Source: Sisyra terminalis
Taxonomy: Eukaryota > Arthropoda > Insecta > Neuroptera > Sisyridae
Assembly (NCBI GenBank): GCA_958496175.1
Contig: OY292275.1
Location: forward strand, 12,214,001-12,278,000
Reading direction: 5' to 3'
Length of the DNA: 64,000 nt
Of the stretch, positions 11,317 through 23,653 are shown one piece after another. The notes under the pieces are model-generated. The model made no database searches, was not told the DNA's origin, and saw nothing but the letters and a program-made list of their open reading frames with translations. Position 1 is the first letter of the stretch; every line of letters starts with the position of its first letter. A program made the translations under genes and the position numbers.

Positions 11317-12733
11317 AGCTGATCCCCGCGACTTCGTCTGCATATCGTAGAAGTAGATTATATTTTCTTTTTAACTTTTTTAAATTATGATCTTTATTTT
11401 GATTATCATGACTAAAAAGCAAATCGATTTCGCACATTTGGACGTTGTACATACAAAATTGTTGGAAACAGGTGGAAGCAAGTTAAAATATTTCATATAT
11501 TTTCAATAACAATAATTAATTTTAAAATTTTTCTAAACACCGAAGAAAAGTTAGTTTGAAAGATTTTATATTTTGATTGGTAATGAAATATACGACAAAT
11601 AATTGCTCCCTTAATGTTTTTCAGCAGAATAAATAATTGCTCCAGGTCACAATCATTGGTTGATAAAAAATAGATTTTAAAAAAGTTTGATTGTTGAAAA
11701 ACAAACAAAAATTAAAAATTGCTTTTTTAGAATAAGTACTACATAAACATTTATACTAATTTAGTGAAAAGATGTTATTTAAACCGTTGTTATTAAAATT
11801 ATATAACAAAAACAGAAACTTATAATTAATGAATTATTTATTTATTACTTACACTTATTAAACTAAAAATTTCGATTGTTGATTAACTCTACATTTTCTC
11901 ATACAAACTTAGTCACCCCTTTTACTCTTTTAGGGTAAGAATTTAAAAAAAAAAAACTTATCAGATGTTTACTTCTTATAAAGAATATATCGAATATTAA
12001 AATTTCATCAGTCAGAGGGGATATAAATACAGGATTTTATATATGCAAGGTTTTGAAAACGTATTTGCTTTAAGTTTTATTACTTATATTATTATTATTA
12101 CTTCTACTACTACTATTACTTTTTTTCGTTAATATTTCCTTATTGAGCACCTCAAAGACTCTATTTACAACAATTTTGTAAAAAAAAAATATTAAAAAAA
12201 AATTACTGTAAGAATCGAACTTACGTCTTTATAATTAGGAGCATCAGAATGTTAGATACCTTAGCCATTACACTATTAACATCAAATATGTGTTTTATAT
12301 ATATAAAGCTTTATATTTCAAAGAGGAAATTTTTAAAAATTTAAATTGAATTAACTGTGCTTTTTTTCAGTTCAACTAAAAATATTTTTACTGATTATTT
12401 TCTAACTTTAAATTACCTTTCCAATGATATATAACTTACCTGTCTAGGGTAAAAATTTATGTTTTCATCCCTTAGGAATGCCTTCCCTTATTATTTTTTT
12501 GCAATGATAAGTAGCCTATAGTATGTGGGAAATTGTGTTGTACCTAAATACCAAATTTCATAAAATTCGGTTGTTCCGTTCTTTAGTTAAAGCGGGACAC
12601 ACAGACAGACAGACAAAAATTTTAAAAATGTTAAATTCGGAATAAGGGCCTCTTGAAACAAATATTTACCCTAAAATTGGGTTAAAAATCGAAATGTACA
12701 GACAGACGCAAGAATTTTATAAATTAGTATAGA
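11317..12733 (+). mobile_element. Dispersed non-coding element, long copy
   Basis: Starts with GATCCCCGCGACTTCGTCTG and ends with TTAGTATAGAT, the same termini as the shorter copy at 21843-22527. Near the 3' end is GGGACACACAGACAGAC. Common blocks include TTTATATTTCAAAGAGG and CGGTTGTTCCGTTCTTTAGT. It sits inside the PLE-like copy. No ORF is recognised; the class is unknown, and the conserved 5' motif is of a kind common in arthropod repeats. Confidence 0.6.
12203..12283 (-). pseudogene. tRNA-Arg(CCU)-like relic
   Basis: On the minus strand there is a clean T-arm (GTAAG, loop TTCGATT, CTTAC), an A-box-like TAATGGCTAAGGTATC and a loop reading CTCCTAA that would present anticodon CCU. The anticodon stem and acceptor stem do not pair, and the D-to-anticodon spacing is too long. 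It is either a dead tRNA or a tRNA-derived SINE head within the dispersed element. Confidence 0.4.
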
Positions 12734-12925
12734 TGTACAGAATCCTTCAAACATTACTAATTGTTAAATTACCTTAATATGAAGTAGTTTTTTTTCTTTA
12801 TCGCACACATACATAACAAAAAAATTTTATTTAAATTAAAATTTATATATATTAAATTCTATTTTCATTAAAATTGTTTATAAAATTTGTTAAAATCGTG
12901 GTGATTAAACATTTTTTAAAATTCA

Positions 12926-13438
12926 ACGATACTAATCATGGCTTGTGTATTGCACTTATAAAAAAAAATACAAGTTTTTCTTTAAAAAAGATACCATAGT
13001 TAAAACAGGATTGACAAAAAGCTCAGTAAATTCTTCCTTGATGGATTGTTATGTCAAGTCGCTTAATACCTTCGGGTGGTTTATGAAATATGGCTTCCAA
13101 CTATGTTATTATATTGAAATTCCTCTGTTATTATTGCATAATTGCAAAGCATTATCATTGATCTAAAAAAAAGAAAATTGAAACCATATTTATAAAAATC
13201 TATCAAGCAGCTATTTACGTGTAACAAAATTTCATTTTTTTTTTATTAATCAAAGAGATGAATAACATAAACTTGTTTCTAAGATTTTCAAAATTTTATT
13301 GAATTTTATGTTTCTGACCATTAAATATTTTTAAAATAAGTTAAACTTTTATCTATGTTTTAAATAGTCATCAATAAGTTTTATAAGCTAATAAATTGCT
13401 CGATTAGATATTAGGAATTATCCTGTACAGCAGGGAAT
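12926..13438. other. AT-rich stretch, no gene recognised
   Basis: The ORF at 12945-13166 has no recognisable domain; nothing else is seen. Confidence 0.4.
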
Positions 13439-14030
13439 CTCAAACTTTCTCGCCAATCTCAAACCCCCTTAGTTATCAGAATTTTCCCACGGCATCCCAT
13501 ATCAAATCTCAGGGTAAACCAATGCACAAAAGGGACTTGAGCCCACAAAAATCCAACTTGTTACTGTTCCACCCACTAAATCGAAGTGCTTTTAAGTGCT
13601 TAGGTTTCTCGTAAAGCCCGCTAGCCAATTTGTTTACTCATCACTACCCTACATCAAGGGTTGGGAATCTTTATAAGTTTAAGGAGCAAAATTTTGAAGA
13701 TTTTTAAGAATGTAATTTTGAGGAAAGAAAATATATTTTATTACAGCTTTAAAGCAAGATTTTTCTTCTGTTTTTTTTTTTTTTTTTTGAAACTGAGTTT
13801 GTACTTAAAAGGCCTTTGGGTAAGGACCAAAGAGCCGTATGTGGTTCGTAAAGCGCAAATTCCCGACCTCTAGCCTACATGAAAGTACTGATCAAATTGA
13901 TATTGTACAAATTTACGAAGAAATAATAAAAAGTACTATTTTATTATTTATAATATTTTCACAGCTCCTTGATATAATAGAAGAGCCACGGCGCCCTAGA
14001 GCGCCACAGCGTACAGTTTGGAAGGACTGT
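13439..14030. mobile_element. Probable hAT-type remnant, outer element
   Basis: The left end, CAGGGAATCTCAAACTTTC, followed by CCACGGCATCCC, and the right end, with CCACGGCGCCCTAG and CAGTTTGGAAGGACTG, resemble the two ends of a hAT element with CA(G)...TCTCAAACT termini. The TIR match is partial and no 8-bp duplication was found. It contains the smaller element at 13655-13873. Confidence 0.4.
13655..13873. mobile_element. hAT-like MITE nested in a hAT remnant
   Basis: Imperfect terminal inverted repeats, CAAGGGTTGGGAA on the left and CTAGAGGTCGGGAA (reverse complement) on the right. It is flanked by CCCTACAT (13647-13654) and CCTACAT (13874-13880), consistent with a slightly decayed 8-bp hAT duplication. 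The interior has a long T-run near 13771-13788. Confidence 0.5.
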
Positions 14031-14035
14031 TATAT

Positions 14036-17000
14036 AGTTTTAGATTACTAACAAAATTCACCAAAATGGCTAATCAGGAAATTGTATAATATGATTTCAC
14101 CACTTCTTAAACACATATATTTCAGATTACTTTTCCTCTTTTTGAAGCTTAAAATTTTAAACTGTAATAGATAAATATGTGTTATATAAGTGCAAAATAG
14201 AAGATAAAATTTTACTTTACCTAGAATTAAAATTTAATACTTTTACTATGAATTAGCTAAGAATCCACCAAATCAATGAGGAACTTAGGATATGGATTGT
14301 CTGTATCACTAGAGGTTGTTTCTTTTCTTTTGTTTTTAGTGCATTAAATAAATTTCATGGCAATAGGACTTCGTTGTTATAGTTTCGTCTGATTTTAGAA
14401 AGGAATAGTGGAATAGGAAAAGGAATAGGAAACACTTCTTTGGCATTCCACCCTATGGTAACCATAATCTTTTCTTGATGAAATTGGGGTGTACTCTCTA
14501 GCCATTTGCTTGACCGTTTTCTGTTGTCTTCTATGCTCTATTGAAATTTTTGGAACCAATATCGAGTATATTTTTATTATTAGTGGATTCATCTTCCAAT
14601 GCCTCCAAATCTTTCATATTATAATTCAATTTGAACTTGTACAAAAAAAAATGTAAATTGCGTTTTGCTTCCATCTAGTTTCGGGGAAAAAAATCAAAAT
14701 GGGAAACAAACACGAATTTTTTTTTCTAAAATGAGTAAGAGGAATACTTTTGAAATTTATAAATTAAAAGCTGAAGTAGTTGAACACCGACTAAACAAAA
14801 ACGTCCGTTTTGTAGTTTCAAACCTAATAAATAGCTAATTTGTTTTCAGAAATTTGAGTATAAGTCTCAAAAAATATATTTCTTTTAATCATTAGTTAGT
14901 TAGTTTAGATTGATTTCATAAAAATTTTCACTGCTAGAAAATCGTATTATAACTGATGCAGAATAAAAGCTTTTATTCTTTCAAGATATTTATTTTAATG
15001 TATTGGATATATTAAAGAAGTATTAAGGAACATATATAGATCAATATAAAATATATCACAACATAACAAAATATAAATTTTAGTTCAAAAAATACTCTTT
15101 TATAAACCTTAAAGTTTTCAAGTTAAAAATAGTATTTTTACTCCAGAAAAAAGATATTTTAATCAATTTAAAATATTCAGATATATGCAAAAAGGCATTC
15201 TTTAGATCTTTTAAGGAATTTACAGTTCAGTGAATCTATGGTATTTTCGTTTGTTTTTAGATTCTTTGACTTTTCTTTTGAAATATGCATTTAAATGTTT
15301 CAAATAAAAATCGTATTTATAATAAAAGAACCTTAATATTCATTGAAATATATTTTCCCCCTGAATCTTTTGTAAAATCTTTTAATATTATCTTAATGAT
15401 ATCTTGTTAAAATAGAGAAGCTAAAATTAATTTTCCTTTTGGTCAAAATTTAACATTTCTATTTGTATCCAATTAAAATTTTCCAACTTTAAAGCAAATA
15501 TATAGGTAATGCTTTGATTGAAATCAACAATACTGGCAAATTTCTATACTGCTTCATGTTCAATCAAAAGGACTAGGCAATTATTTCCTTGAGGATCGTT
15601 CAAACAAAAGCGTTAATTGAGAAACTATAAACTATCTATAAAATAATATTTAATGCTATACATAAACCTTATAATATTCTATCAAAAATTTCAATTTCAA
15701 CCGAAGGCAATTTGTCGGTCGAATTTGACATATTATTAAGTTGTTTGTTAAATGTAAGCAGCACAATATAGCGCTTTTATCGTTTCCATCGTTCATAATG
15801 TAATACTCTATTAATAAGCTATCAAATAAATTGACAATATCTTAGTGTTTTTAATATTTATAGGCATTTTCACCTCACTATTTTTATAGATATTCCAAGA
15901 ATGAAATTCCTTACGTTTTTTGATGGATAAAAACGAGGTTTTATTGGCATAGTATAGCACCGGTATGGAGATATAAAAAAATATTTTCCTCTTATATTTT
16001 ACGTGTCGTTATATTTATTTTTATAGGTTGCAAAAGATCTTGCGGAAAAGGTTCGAGAGAAAATTAAAATATTAATTAAGTTTTTTCTTTGGGCAAACAA
16101 AATAATGTTGTTTTTCAACAAAAATATGAATATTAAAAAAATAAATATATATAAAAAGGTTCTTTCAGCGACGAGAAAAAAAGTGCTGAAATACTATCAA
16201 GAAATATTCAGTGTTTGTAATTAAAAGTTTTAATATAATTTTATATATTTACTAAAATAAATAATGAGGTTGTTAACAAGGTTGTATTTTCTTAGTTTTA
16301 ATTAACTTGTACGTCAACATTTAGTAAAGAGAGCAATTTAAATTAAAACTTCATATTTTCATTTGTATGTTTGCATGTCATTTCTATATTCATAATTAGT
16401 TGATTTATCCTGAACATAAAATAAAGAAAAAATTGAGTTGTGAAAAAAAAACACGGACTTTGAAAACTTTAGATTTAAACTGGACTTTAAACTTTAAATT
16501 TTAGTTTGTTTAAATTTGATATGAAACATACTAGGTACGTTAAATATAAACATTTATTACAGTAATTATTTTGCTACGGTAAAAAATATTTTAAATTCAT
16601 ATTTTTCCATTATATTTTTAACGTGTTATGTTTTGTTTATACATTTGAATTTATGCTTGAAAAAAAGCTTTTGAAGTTGAAAAGAAAAAAAAGCAAAGTA
16701 TTAGAAGTTATAACAACAGAATATTTTCCACAGCGTGCACGGAAATAAATCTGATACTTCCGACAGCTAAGAAATATATTTTTCTATTCATGTTTCCCTA
16801 CATTGTACCAAGTAAATGTCGGTTTCAGGTATCGAGTTTTACTGTTGGAAACACGATATCCAGATTCATTATTTAGAAGAAATTTGAATTTTTCAAAGAA
16901 AAATACTTTAAAATGAATAGTATAAAAGATCTACACGGAAAATATATAACGAAAATTACTTTGGTAACATCGTTATCTAGAATTAGACTTTCAATCTTTT

Positions 17001-17219
17001 GATTATTCTGATATTCCACTTAAAATTTAGAAAAAGGTAATCCATAATTAGAGCAAGTTTTGAATTTGCCACCATTTTGGTAGAAATTGGTTTAGAACCA
17101 AAAAAGTAAAAAAATCTCTATTTTTTAGTATAGGGTTAGTAAAAATGTAGCGCTGTACAAAACAACGATGCAATTTTATTACATTACAATAATTCAAAAG
17201 AAAATGCTGATTTTTCGAG
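14036..17219. other. AT-rich stretch, no gene recognised
   Basis: About 3.2 kb without a recognisable gene, RNA or repeat copy. A small purine-rich repeat (GGAATAG variants) lies at 14401-14430. The minus-strand ORF at 14395-14592 shows no domain. Confidence 0.45.
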
Positions 17220-17790
17220 AAAAGCAATTATTAGCGACGAACCTTATGAATAATCGACAAAATTGTCACATTTTGGGTTCAAAACACTAACATATAGCTG
17301 TAGAAAAAAATAGATCCATAGAAGGCACTTTTTGGTGCGAACTTTGGACCAGACGTATCATTGGAGCAAACTTTAAAAATTGTTTTTTGTGGCCTAAATT
17401 AGATGACATTGATATAGCCAACACGTGATTTCAACAAGACTGTGTGCCGTACCATATAGCCCTAGAAGTAGTTTCATAAAAGCATGAAACATTTCCTGGT
17501 CGTATACTTACTCCTTTTAGTGATCGGAGTTGATTCCCTAGAACACGTAATTTAACACCTTTGGATTTCTTTTTATGGGGTTATTTGAAGTCATTGGCTT
17601 ATGCCAACAAGCCAGCTTAAATTCATATTTTAAAGGAAGAGATTCAATGTTGCATTAACGAAATTCAACCTCAGTATGCAAAATGGATAAGGATAATTTC
17701 GACAAAAGTATGTTTATGTTTCAACAAAATTGTTGGGGTCATTTGTTTAATATGGTATTTCGTACATAACCCAAACTAATGTAAAACATC
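17220..17790 (+). pseudogene. Mariner/Tc1-superfamily transposase relic, C-terminal half
   Basis: Across frames, ordered transposase blocks are visible: AIISDEPYE, FLWPKLDDIDIANT then FQQDCVPYHIALEVVS (the usual FQQDGATCHTA block around a catalytic Asp), ETFPGRILTPFSDRS, and NLTPLDFFLWGYLKSLAYA. These fit the catalytic domain of the mariner-type group whose proteins read LTPLDFFLWGYVKSLVY. Stops and frameshifts are numerous, and no TIRs were identified. The enzyme would have acted in the nucleus, cutting and pasting DNA; this copy cannot. Confidence 0.75.
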
Positions 17791-18182
17791 GATTAAACAA
17801 AGAAAATAGTGTTTTTCACGTAAATGAAACCTTGCCTTAACTAGAAGACACTCTTTATTTACATTACAATGCAATAAAGTTGTAATGTTATAATATGAGC
17901 TTTTTTTGTGGACTATTATGTAATTTGCACCAGTTCAACGATGTGTCGCTATATCATGGTGGTGATGGCAGGCAATTGATCTTTAGCGGCGTTTAAGTAG
18001 CTGGAAGAGTCGAACTTCATTCCTCTGTCTTTTTTATTTTTTTATTTGTTGATTGTTCTTGATCTTGTGGTCAAGCGACTGTAATTTCTTGAAGTTCTTG
18101 TGGGAGTTTCCGCTTCAGCCTTCTTTGATTTATGGTTTCCCCCAAGCCTAGTTCTACTGCACTAGGACAATTTTCTAAGCCG

Positions 18183-19690
18183 TTAAGGAAGTTCCTTGTG
18201 AGTTGGATTAGAAAAATCTTTTAAGTATGGGACGTTCATTTCGTGATGAATTTGGTTGTTTCTCACATACCATGGAACTTTAGCGATGATTTTCAAGACT
18301 CTATTTTGGAACACCTGTAGGTCATTGTGATTTTTCTTTGAAGATGGAAGCCAAACTGCGCAAGAGTATGTGAAAAGTGGTCTAATAATTGATTTGTATA
18401 TCATCATTGAACATTCCATACTTAGACGAGATCTCTGTTGATAAGTGGGTATAGTTGGATGAGTCAAGTGTTGGCTTCTCTGATTTTACTTTAGATGCGG
18501 CTTTGCCATGTTAGTTTTGAGTCCAGAAGTATGCCCAGATATTTAACAGGCGTTTTTTTCTCACTCCACGGAATTTCCATGTGATCCAGCAAAATAAGCT
18601 CCAGTTGTTTGAAGTAACGTCTTAGGGAGAACATTTTAGCGATGCTTTTAGATGGATTTATAAGAATTTTTCATCTACTGAACGAGGAAGATAGATGGTT
18701 GATAGACTGTTGGGTTTTCTGAACGGCCCTCTGAAGAGCTTTGCTCAGGTTGATGATGGCGATGTCATCCGCGTAGATTGAGGTTATACAGTGGTCTAGT
18801 GACGGAAAGTCCGCAATATAGAGATTGAAAAGGATTGGACCCAATACTGATCCCTGAGGTACAGCCGAGTAGATAAGATTTTCCTGTGATAATTGATCTT
18901 CCATTTTGATTTGGAAGCAGCGGTTGCTCAAAAACGAAGAGATTATGTTGTATAGATACTCAGGGATATGGTAGTTCTGAAGTTTTGTGAGTAGCCCTTG
19001 ATGCCAAACTCGATTGAACGCTTGCGTCGCATCCAAAAACAAACCTACTGAGTATTTTTTTTCTTCAAAACCCCTTTCGATTATTTCTACTAGTCTTAAG
19101 ATTTGTTGCGAAGTGGAGTGGTGAGGCCTAAACCCAAATTGTGTATTGGATCGAATTTGGTTGAATTCTATCCAAGTGTGAAGCCGTTGCTTAAGACTCT
19201 TTCGAAAAACTTCGACAGTGTACTAAGCAGTCTGATAGGCCGGTAGCTTGTGATTTTATTTTTGGGTTTTGAATTTTTGTGGACAACAACTATGTGAGAT
19301 TTTTTCCAGGTGGACGGAAAGTATCCTGTGCTTAGGCAGAGATTAAAGATAGATGTAAGAAGGGATATTATTTTGTTTGGGCAGTTTTTGAGTATTGAAT
19401 TAGTGATTTGATCGAGGCCAGGAGATTTTTTAGATTTTAGAGCCTTGATTTTTTGTCTCAATTCGGATGGAGTTACAAATTCCACTTGGTTCTCTGGAAT
19501 TTGGAGATGGTTATAAGAATTAGGATCGGATTGTACGCCGGTTTGATTGAAGACCTTACCAAATAAAATTGAAAATCCAGAACATTTATCTTTGATGGAG
19601 TCATATGTATGTCCTTCTTCTTGTAGAGAAGGAATTTGACTTTTTTCTGTAATATTAGAGCTTTGAAATAATCAAAAGTCAAGTTCTGGC
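18183..19690 (-). pseudogene. Jockey-like LINE reverse transcriptase relic
   Basis: On the minus strand, the reverse transcriptase blocks appear in order: TPSELRQKIKALKSKKSPGL (19485 downwards), SYRPIRLLSTLSKFFERVL, FLDATQAFNRVWHQGLLTKL, AVPQGSVLGPILFNLYIADF, the catalytic box YADDIA, then INPSKS and VKYLGILLDSKLTW near 18510-18650, and the C-terminal IYKSIIRPLFTYSCAVW and PWYVRNNQIHHE. This order and the tail motif fit the Jockey clade. Coding also extends upstream in another frame (LPSLQEEGHTYDSIKDKCSG). Several frameshifts and stops make it dead. It is 5'-truncated: no ORF1 or endonuclease domain is present. Confidence 0.85.
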
Positions 19691-20466
19691 TTAATAGTTT
19701 TTATAACATTTTTCGACTGTAGAGGTAAAGCATTGTGTTTCATTACACACTTTACATCATTTCACTTCTATATTCTATTATTAATACCATTTTTGGTCAG
19801 TAAAATATTTATTTTTATCATTTTCTCGCCTTTTTAAGCGAATTTCTGTTACTTAAATTAATTAAAATTTGCTTCGTTAAATTTGAAGGAAATAATTAAT
19901 AGAGATGTAATGATTTCCCGTTACAGTAACATTGAAACCCAACATAGGATACTTCCCTTGGTAATATGTAATGTAATTTGAATTTGAACGACTCGTTTTA
20001 TTAAAAAGCTGCAATAATTAGATTTGAATGGGACGAAACACGAATAAATGGCTATTTTTAAGACGCTAAATATAAATTTATACTACAAAGAGAAAAATAT
20101 GGTGACAGTTGTAACGTAATATGTATTATTCCTGAATCGGAAAGAAAAATCTATAAACTTGAGCTTTTTTTTAAGATACTAATAAACTATTTTAAAGTAT
20201 TTCTAACTATTTACCGAAATATGTAAAAACTAAACAAATTGGGTTGTATTTTTTTTTTAAATTAAATTTTCATCGCTTTTAACTGTAAAGCTCTACTAAC
20301 AATGATGAAAGCGTACAAAGGTAATTTCGACTAAAATTAATAATGAGATCTGCAAAATTTGTTTTAACTTGAATTACTTGGATTGCTGTAATGAGTGTTT
20401 ACAAGCACTAGCAATGCCCTCAAGCACTTCAAGACTTCAATATTCCAAGTAAGTCGGTTGCAGATT
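19691..20466. other. AT-rich stretch, no gene recognised
   Basis: No feature was recognised; it may include the truncation point of the Jockey-like element at its left. Confidence 0.4.
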
Positions 20467-20569
20467 CTAGCCAAACTGTAATTTGTTACGAAAGTGGTAA
20501 TGCACACATTCTCCACCATCTTGAGTAATTGTTTGCGTTCCTGCACAAAGTACACAAACACCGTTAGTG
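20467..20569 (-). CDS. Candidate terminal coding exon, unrecognised
   Basis: On the minus strand a pyrimidine-rich acceptor (TTTTCCCGTCCCATCCCTAG) precedes an open frame that starts in phase 1 and ends in TAG: TNGVCVLCAGTQTITQDGGE, then CVHYHFRNKLQFG and stop. The Cys spacing (CVLC, 13 residues, C) and the DGGEC turn look like a small extracellular or EGF-like fold. The segment is more GC-rich than its surroundings. No neighbouring exon was found, and a longer frame (65 aa, 20364-20561) overlaps in a different register. It could be chance. I do not recognise the protein. Confidence 0.25.
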
Positions 20570-21842
20570 CTAGGGATGGGACGGGAAAACGTTCGTCTTA
20601 TGTGTATTTATGAGCCCCTGGTCACACGTGGAAAATAAATATTCATCCAGAAAATATACCCTTCTCAATCAATATCAAGGATACACCTAAGGTCGGAAGT
20701 TTGATTTTAAACTTGAAATTAAAAAAAAAACGTAAAGGAAGCTGCTAATCTTCTAGAATTATTTCAAAACGGATAATTTAGCCTCTTATACGTAACGCGT
20801 TATTAACATATTTCCATCATACTTGAATTTGTTTAACACAATCCCCTTTTGTGCCCAGTTATTTCACTTGAACCCGAAGGTGAAAGGTAAAGTAACACAT
20901 TCCAAACCCTAAAATTTCCATGTTGACGTAAATTCCCACAGAACATAAACCCTATTTTTCCATTCTTGCAAAATGAATTATTTTAATCAAAACCTTCCTT
21001 ATAACAGTTCTGTAACAAATGGACGAAAATTTTCTGTTCGCGGAAGATTAATCTTAATGTGGCCGAATTAGATTGGACCTGATGTGAGCCCAAATTGAGT
21101 GTAAATATGGTTTCTGGTGGGTGTTTATCTTGCGGAATATCCGCTAGTTTGCACGCCGGAAGTGGCCAAGCGCTTAGAAACTAATTATTTGACGTTGTGT
21201 TGTGAAATCAAGTTGACATTGGTACGATAAACAAAATTACTCTATTCATAGATTAAACACAGAGTTTAATTAAATGTCCCCTAATGGTCTTGCAAATATT
21301 TGATTGTATTTGGCATATATTTGAGTTAAATGAAACCTTCTGTATTTGTCCTGTATATTCATTCAAATATTATGCAAACTTTAAATGCTTTTTACTAATT
21401 ATATACCTTGAAAGCTTTGGAATAGGTACAATAAGTATGGGAGAAATCGCAAGTCTACTTTGAATTTTTATTCTCTAGTTTTTTATGTTTATGTTACCTT
21501 AAACTCTTTCTATACAATATATTTTAAAATTTTCCAAAGCTTAGTTGATTAATTTTTTTAGAAAAACGAAAAAAAAAATTAACCCAGAAAAATTAAAAGA
21601 TTAAAGTAGTTTCGAAATTCCTGGAAAATTTATATTTCTTAGGAACAATTTTGGGAAAGAAAATTCGAAACTTTTGTATACCAACACGTAGAAGAATGAA
21701 AATCAGGCTGTTTAATGAATGCGATTTTGGGTCATTTTCCTGAATCAAATTACTCAATATTTTTTTCTTTAACTATCAATAAGCTTAATTTATTTGGTCA
21801 ATGGAGTAACCGATGAACGCTTAGGAGAGCCCTAAACTTATA
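20570..21842. other. AT-rich stretch, no gene recognised
   Basis: A segment around 21050-21200 is less AT-rich but has no ORF. Nothing supportable otherwise. Confidence 0.4.
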
Positions 21843-22527
21843 TCTAAATAGCAGATCCCCGCGACTTCGTCTGCGTTACGTAGGTGTAGATTATATTTTC
21901 TTTTTAAATTTGCTATTTTTAGTGGTATATGAAAATTATTATTTTTCTTATTTCTTTTACGAAAAACATAATCATACTTAAAAACACTATTTTGTCGACT
22001 TTAAAAAGACACATTTAATAAACTGTTACTTAGAATAAAATAGTTGTATATAATGATCAATTAATTTTCAAATGTATTAATTTTCTATGTATTTTATATT
22101 CATAAAGGTTTATATTTCAAAGAGGCAATTTTTTAAACTTTAAATTGAATTTACTGTGAATTTGTCTGCTCAACTAAAAATATTTTTACAGATTATTTTT
22201 TAACTTTTAATTACCTTTCCAATGATATATAACTCACCTATCTAAAGTAAAAATTTCTGTTTTCATTCCTAGGGAATACGTTCCCCTATTATTTTTTTGG
22301 AATGATAAGTAACCTATAGTATGTAGGAAATTGTTTTGTATCTTAATACCAAATTTCATTAAATTCGGTTGTTCCGTTCTTTAGTTAAATCGGGACACAC
22401 AGACAGACAAAAATTTTAAAAATGTTTAATTCGTAATAAGCGCCTCTTGATATTTACCCTAAAATTAGGTTCAAAATCGAAATGTACAGCAGACGTAAGA
22501 ATTTTATATATTAGTATAGATGATAGC
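21843..22527 (+). mobile_element. Dispersed non-coding element, short copy
   Basis: Shares 5' terminus GATCCCCGCGACTTCGTCTG and 3' terminus TTAGTATAGAT with the copy at 11317-12733, and is similar through its 3' half (including GGGACACACAGACAGAC). It is about half the length, lacking the middle part that in the long copy holds the tRNA-Arg-like relic. Confidence 0.65.
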
Positions 22528-22539
22528 ATACATTTTTCA

Positions 22540-22830
22540 ATGCAAGAGATTATTAGCCAATGGGATTGAGAGATTTAATGATTTGTTTTGATTATTGAAA
22601 TTTTTAAAATTTAGGAAAGTTACTCCCATAAGCAAGTCGTACGTATATGCCAACATGGATACCTTTGTCCACTGACGTCATTCAGAGCCTATCGATACGT
22701 GAATTATAATTAAAGGGTTAGATTTAATTGTACTTTAAAATAGATGGAAAAAACTTAAAATTAAATTTATGTAATTGTATCAAAAAAGTCAATAAAAAGA
22801 AATGAAATACTTTCCTGATTTTAATGTTTC
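22540..22830 (+). repeat. Dispersed repeat, copy 2 (partner 7780-8060)
   Basis: Diverged match to 7780-8060, including the shared block CTGACGTCATTC and a downstream AATAAAAA. Non-coding and unclassified. Confidence 0.6.
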
Positions 22831-23479
22831 TAGTCTAAAATATATAATATGAGTATTCAAACTCCTGAAATTTACTTATAACTTTTTCCCACAAAAATTA
22901 ATTAAGATAGAGATCTAAAAGTTCCAGGATCTGAATATTTTATTTATACCTACCCACCTCTTAAGTATCATTCAAATATCTATTTAAATTTTGCTTGAAA
23001 CTGTAGCTATTTCCAGCAGTTGAGAGTTTTTAAGTTTCAGGATATTTTCTCAAAAATAAGAAATTCCAAGAAATGCCCAAATTTCTAAGTCATTCTTGAG
23101 AAAAAAAATGTAAGTCTTTTTTGGGACTTTAATTCTACATACCATGAAAATTCCATTTTTGTCTCTCATCTATCTTTTAAATAAACTTATAAATCTGTCT
23201 CATAAATAATTTTAGTTGTAATATTAAAACGAAACTAATATTTTTTTTCTTTTTTTTCAGGTATGTACTACAAAAATGTACAGTTTTGGACCTCTTTTTT
23301 AAAAGAAAGAAGGTGATATTATGTAAGTTTAAGTTTATTACTGTCATATATTTACAGTAAAAAAAATATTTCAATCAGTTTTATTCGATCAAAATTTAAT
23401 TGTAATTTTCACAGCAAAGAAAGTAAAAAGTAATTATTTATTCATCTTTATAAGTTTCAATTCCAGATGTATAAAAAAC

Positions 23480-23653
23480 GATAGAATCAGGATCACTGTA
23501 TATTTGTCCATCATACTCATTATTGTACTTATTTTATCAGTTATTTATTGAGCTTGATAAAGTCTTGAGAATAAAGATAAAACGTTGCCAATTATGGATA
23601 ATTTAAACTGATCTAACTATTTTTTTCCAATTACCCGTGATCCTGATTCTATC
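23480..23653. repeat. Short inverted-repeat element with decayed hammerhead-like motif
   Basis: A 17-bp perfect inverted repeat, GATAGAATCAGGATCAC, lies at 23480-23496 and 23637-23653. Between them, at 23550-23592, is a decayed hammerhead-like order (CTTGATAA, AGTCTTGAG, AAAACGTTG). The layout, a motif just inside the right arm, resembles 36203-36620. Confidence 0.45.

Larger units (their letters stand above)
11150..12925. mobile_element. PLE/retrozyme-like element, interrupted copy
   Basis: The left part (11150-11313) matches the ends of the complete 505-bp element at 59557-60061: AATTGGTTGTGTCCAT, GGATGTAGATCCATG and a hammerhead arm. The right part (about 12734-12925) matches the interior of that element (GAATCCTTCAAACATTACTA, TTTATCGCACACATACAT). 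The two halves are separated by the dispersed element at 11317-12733, which inserted later. The second hammerhead arm is missing, and no target-site duplication was found. Confidence 0.65.
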
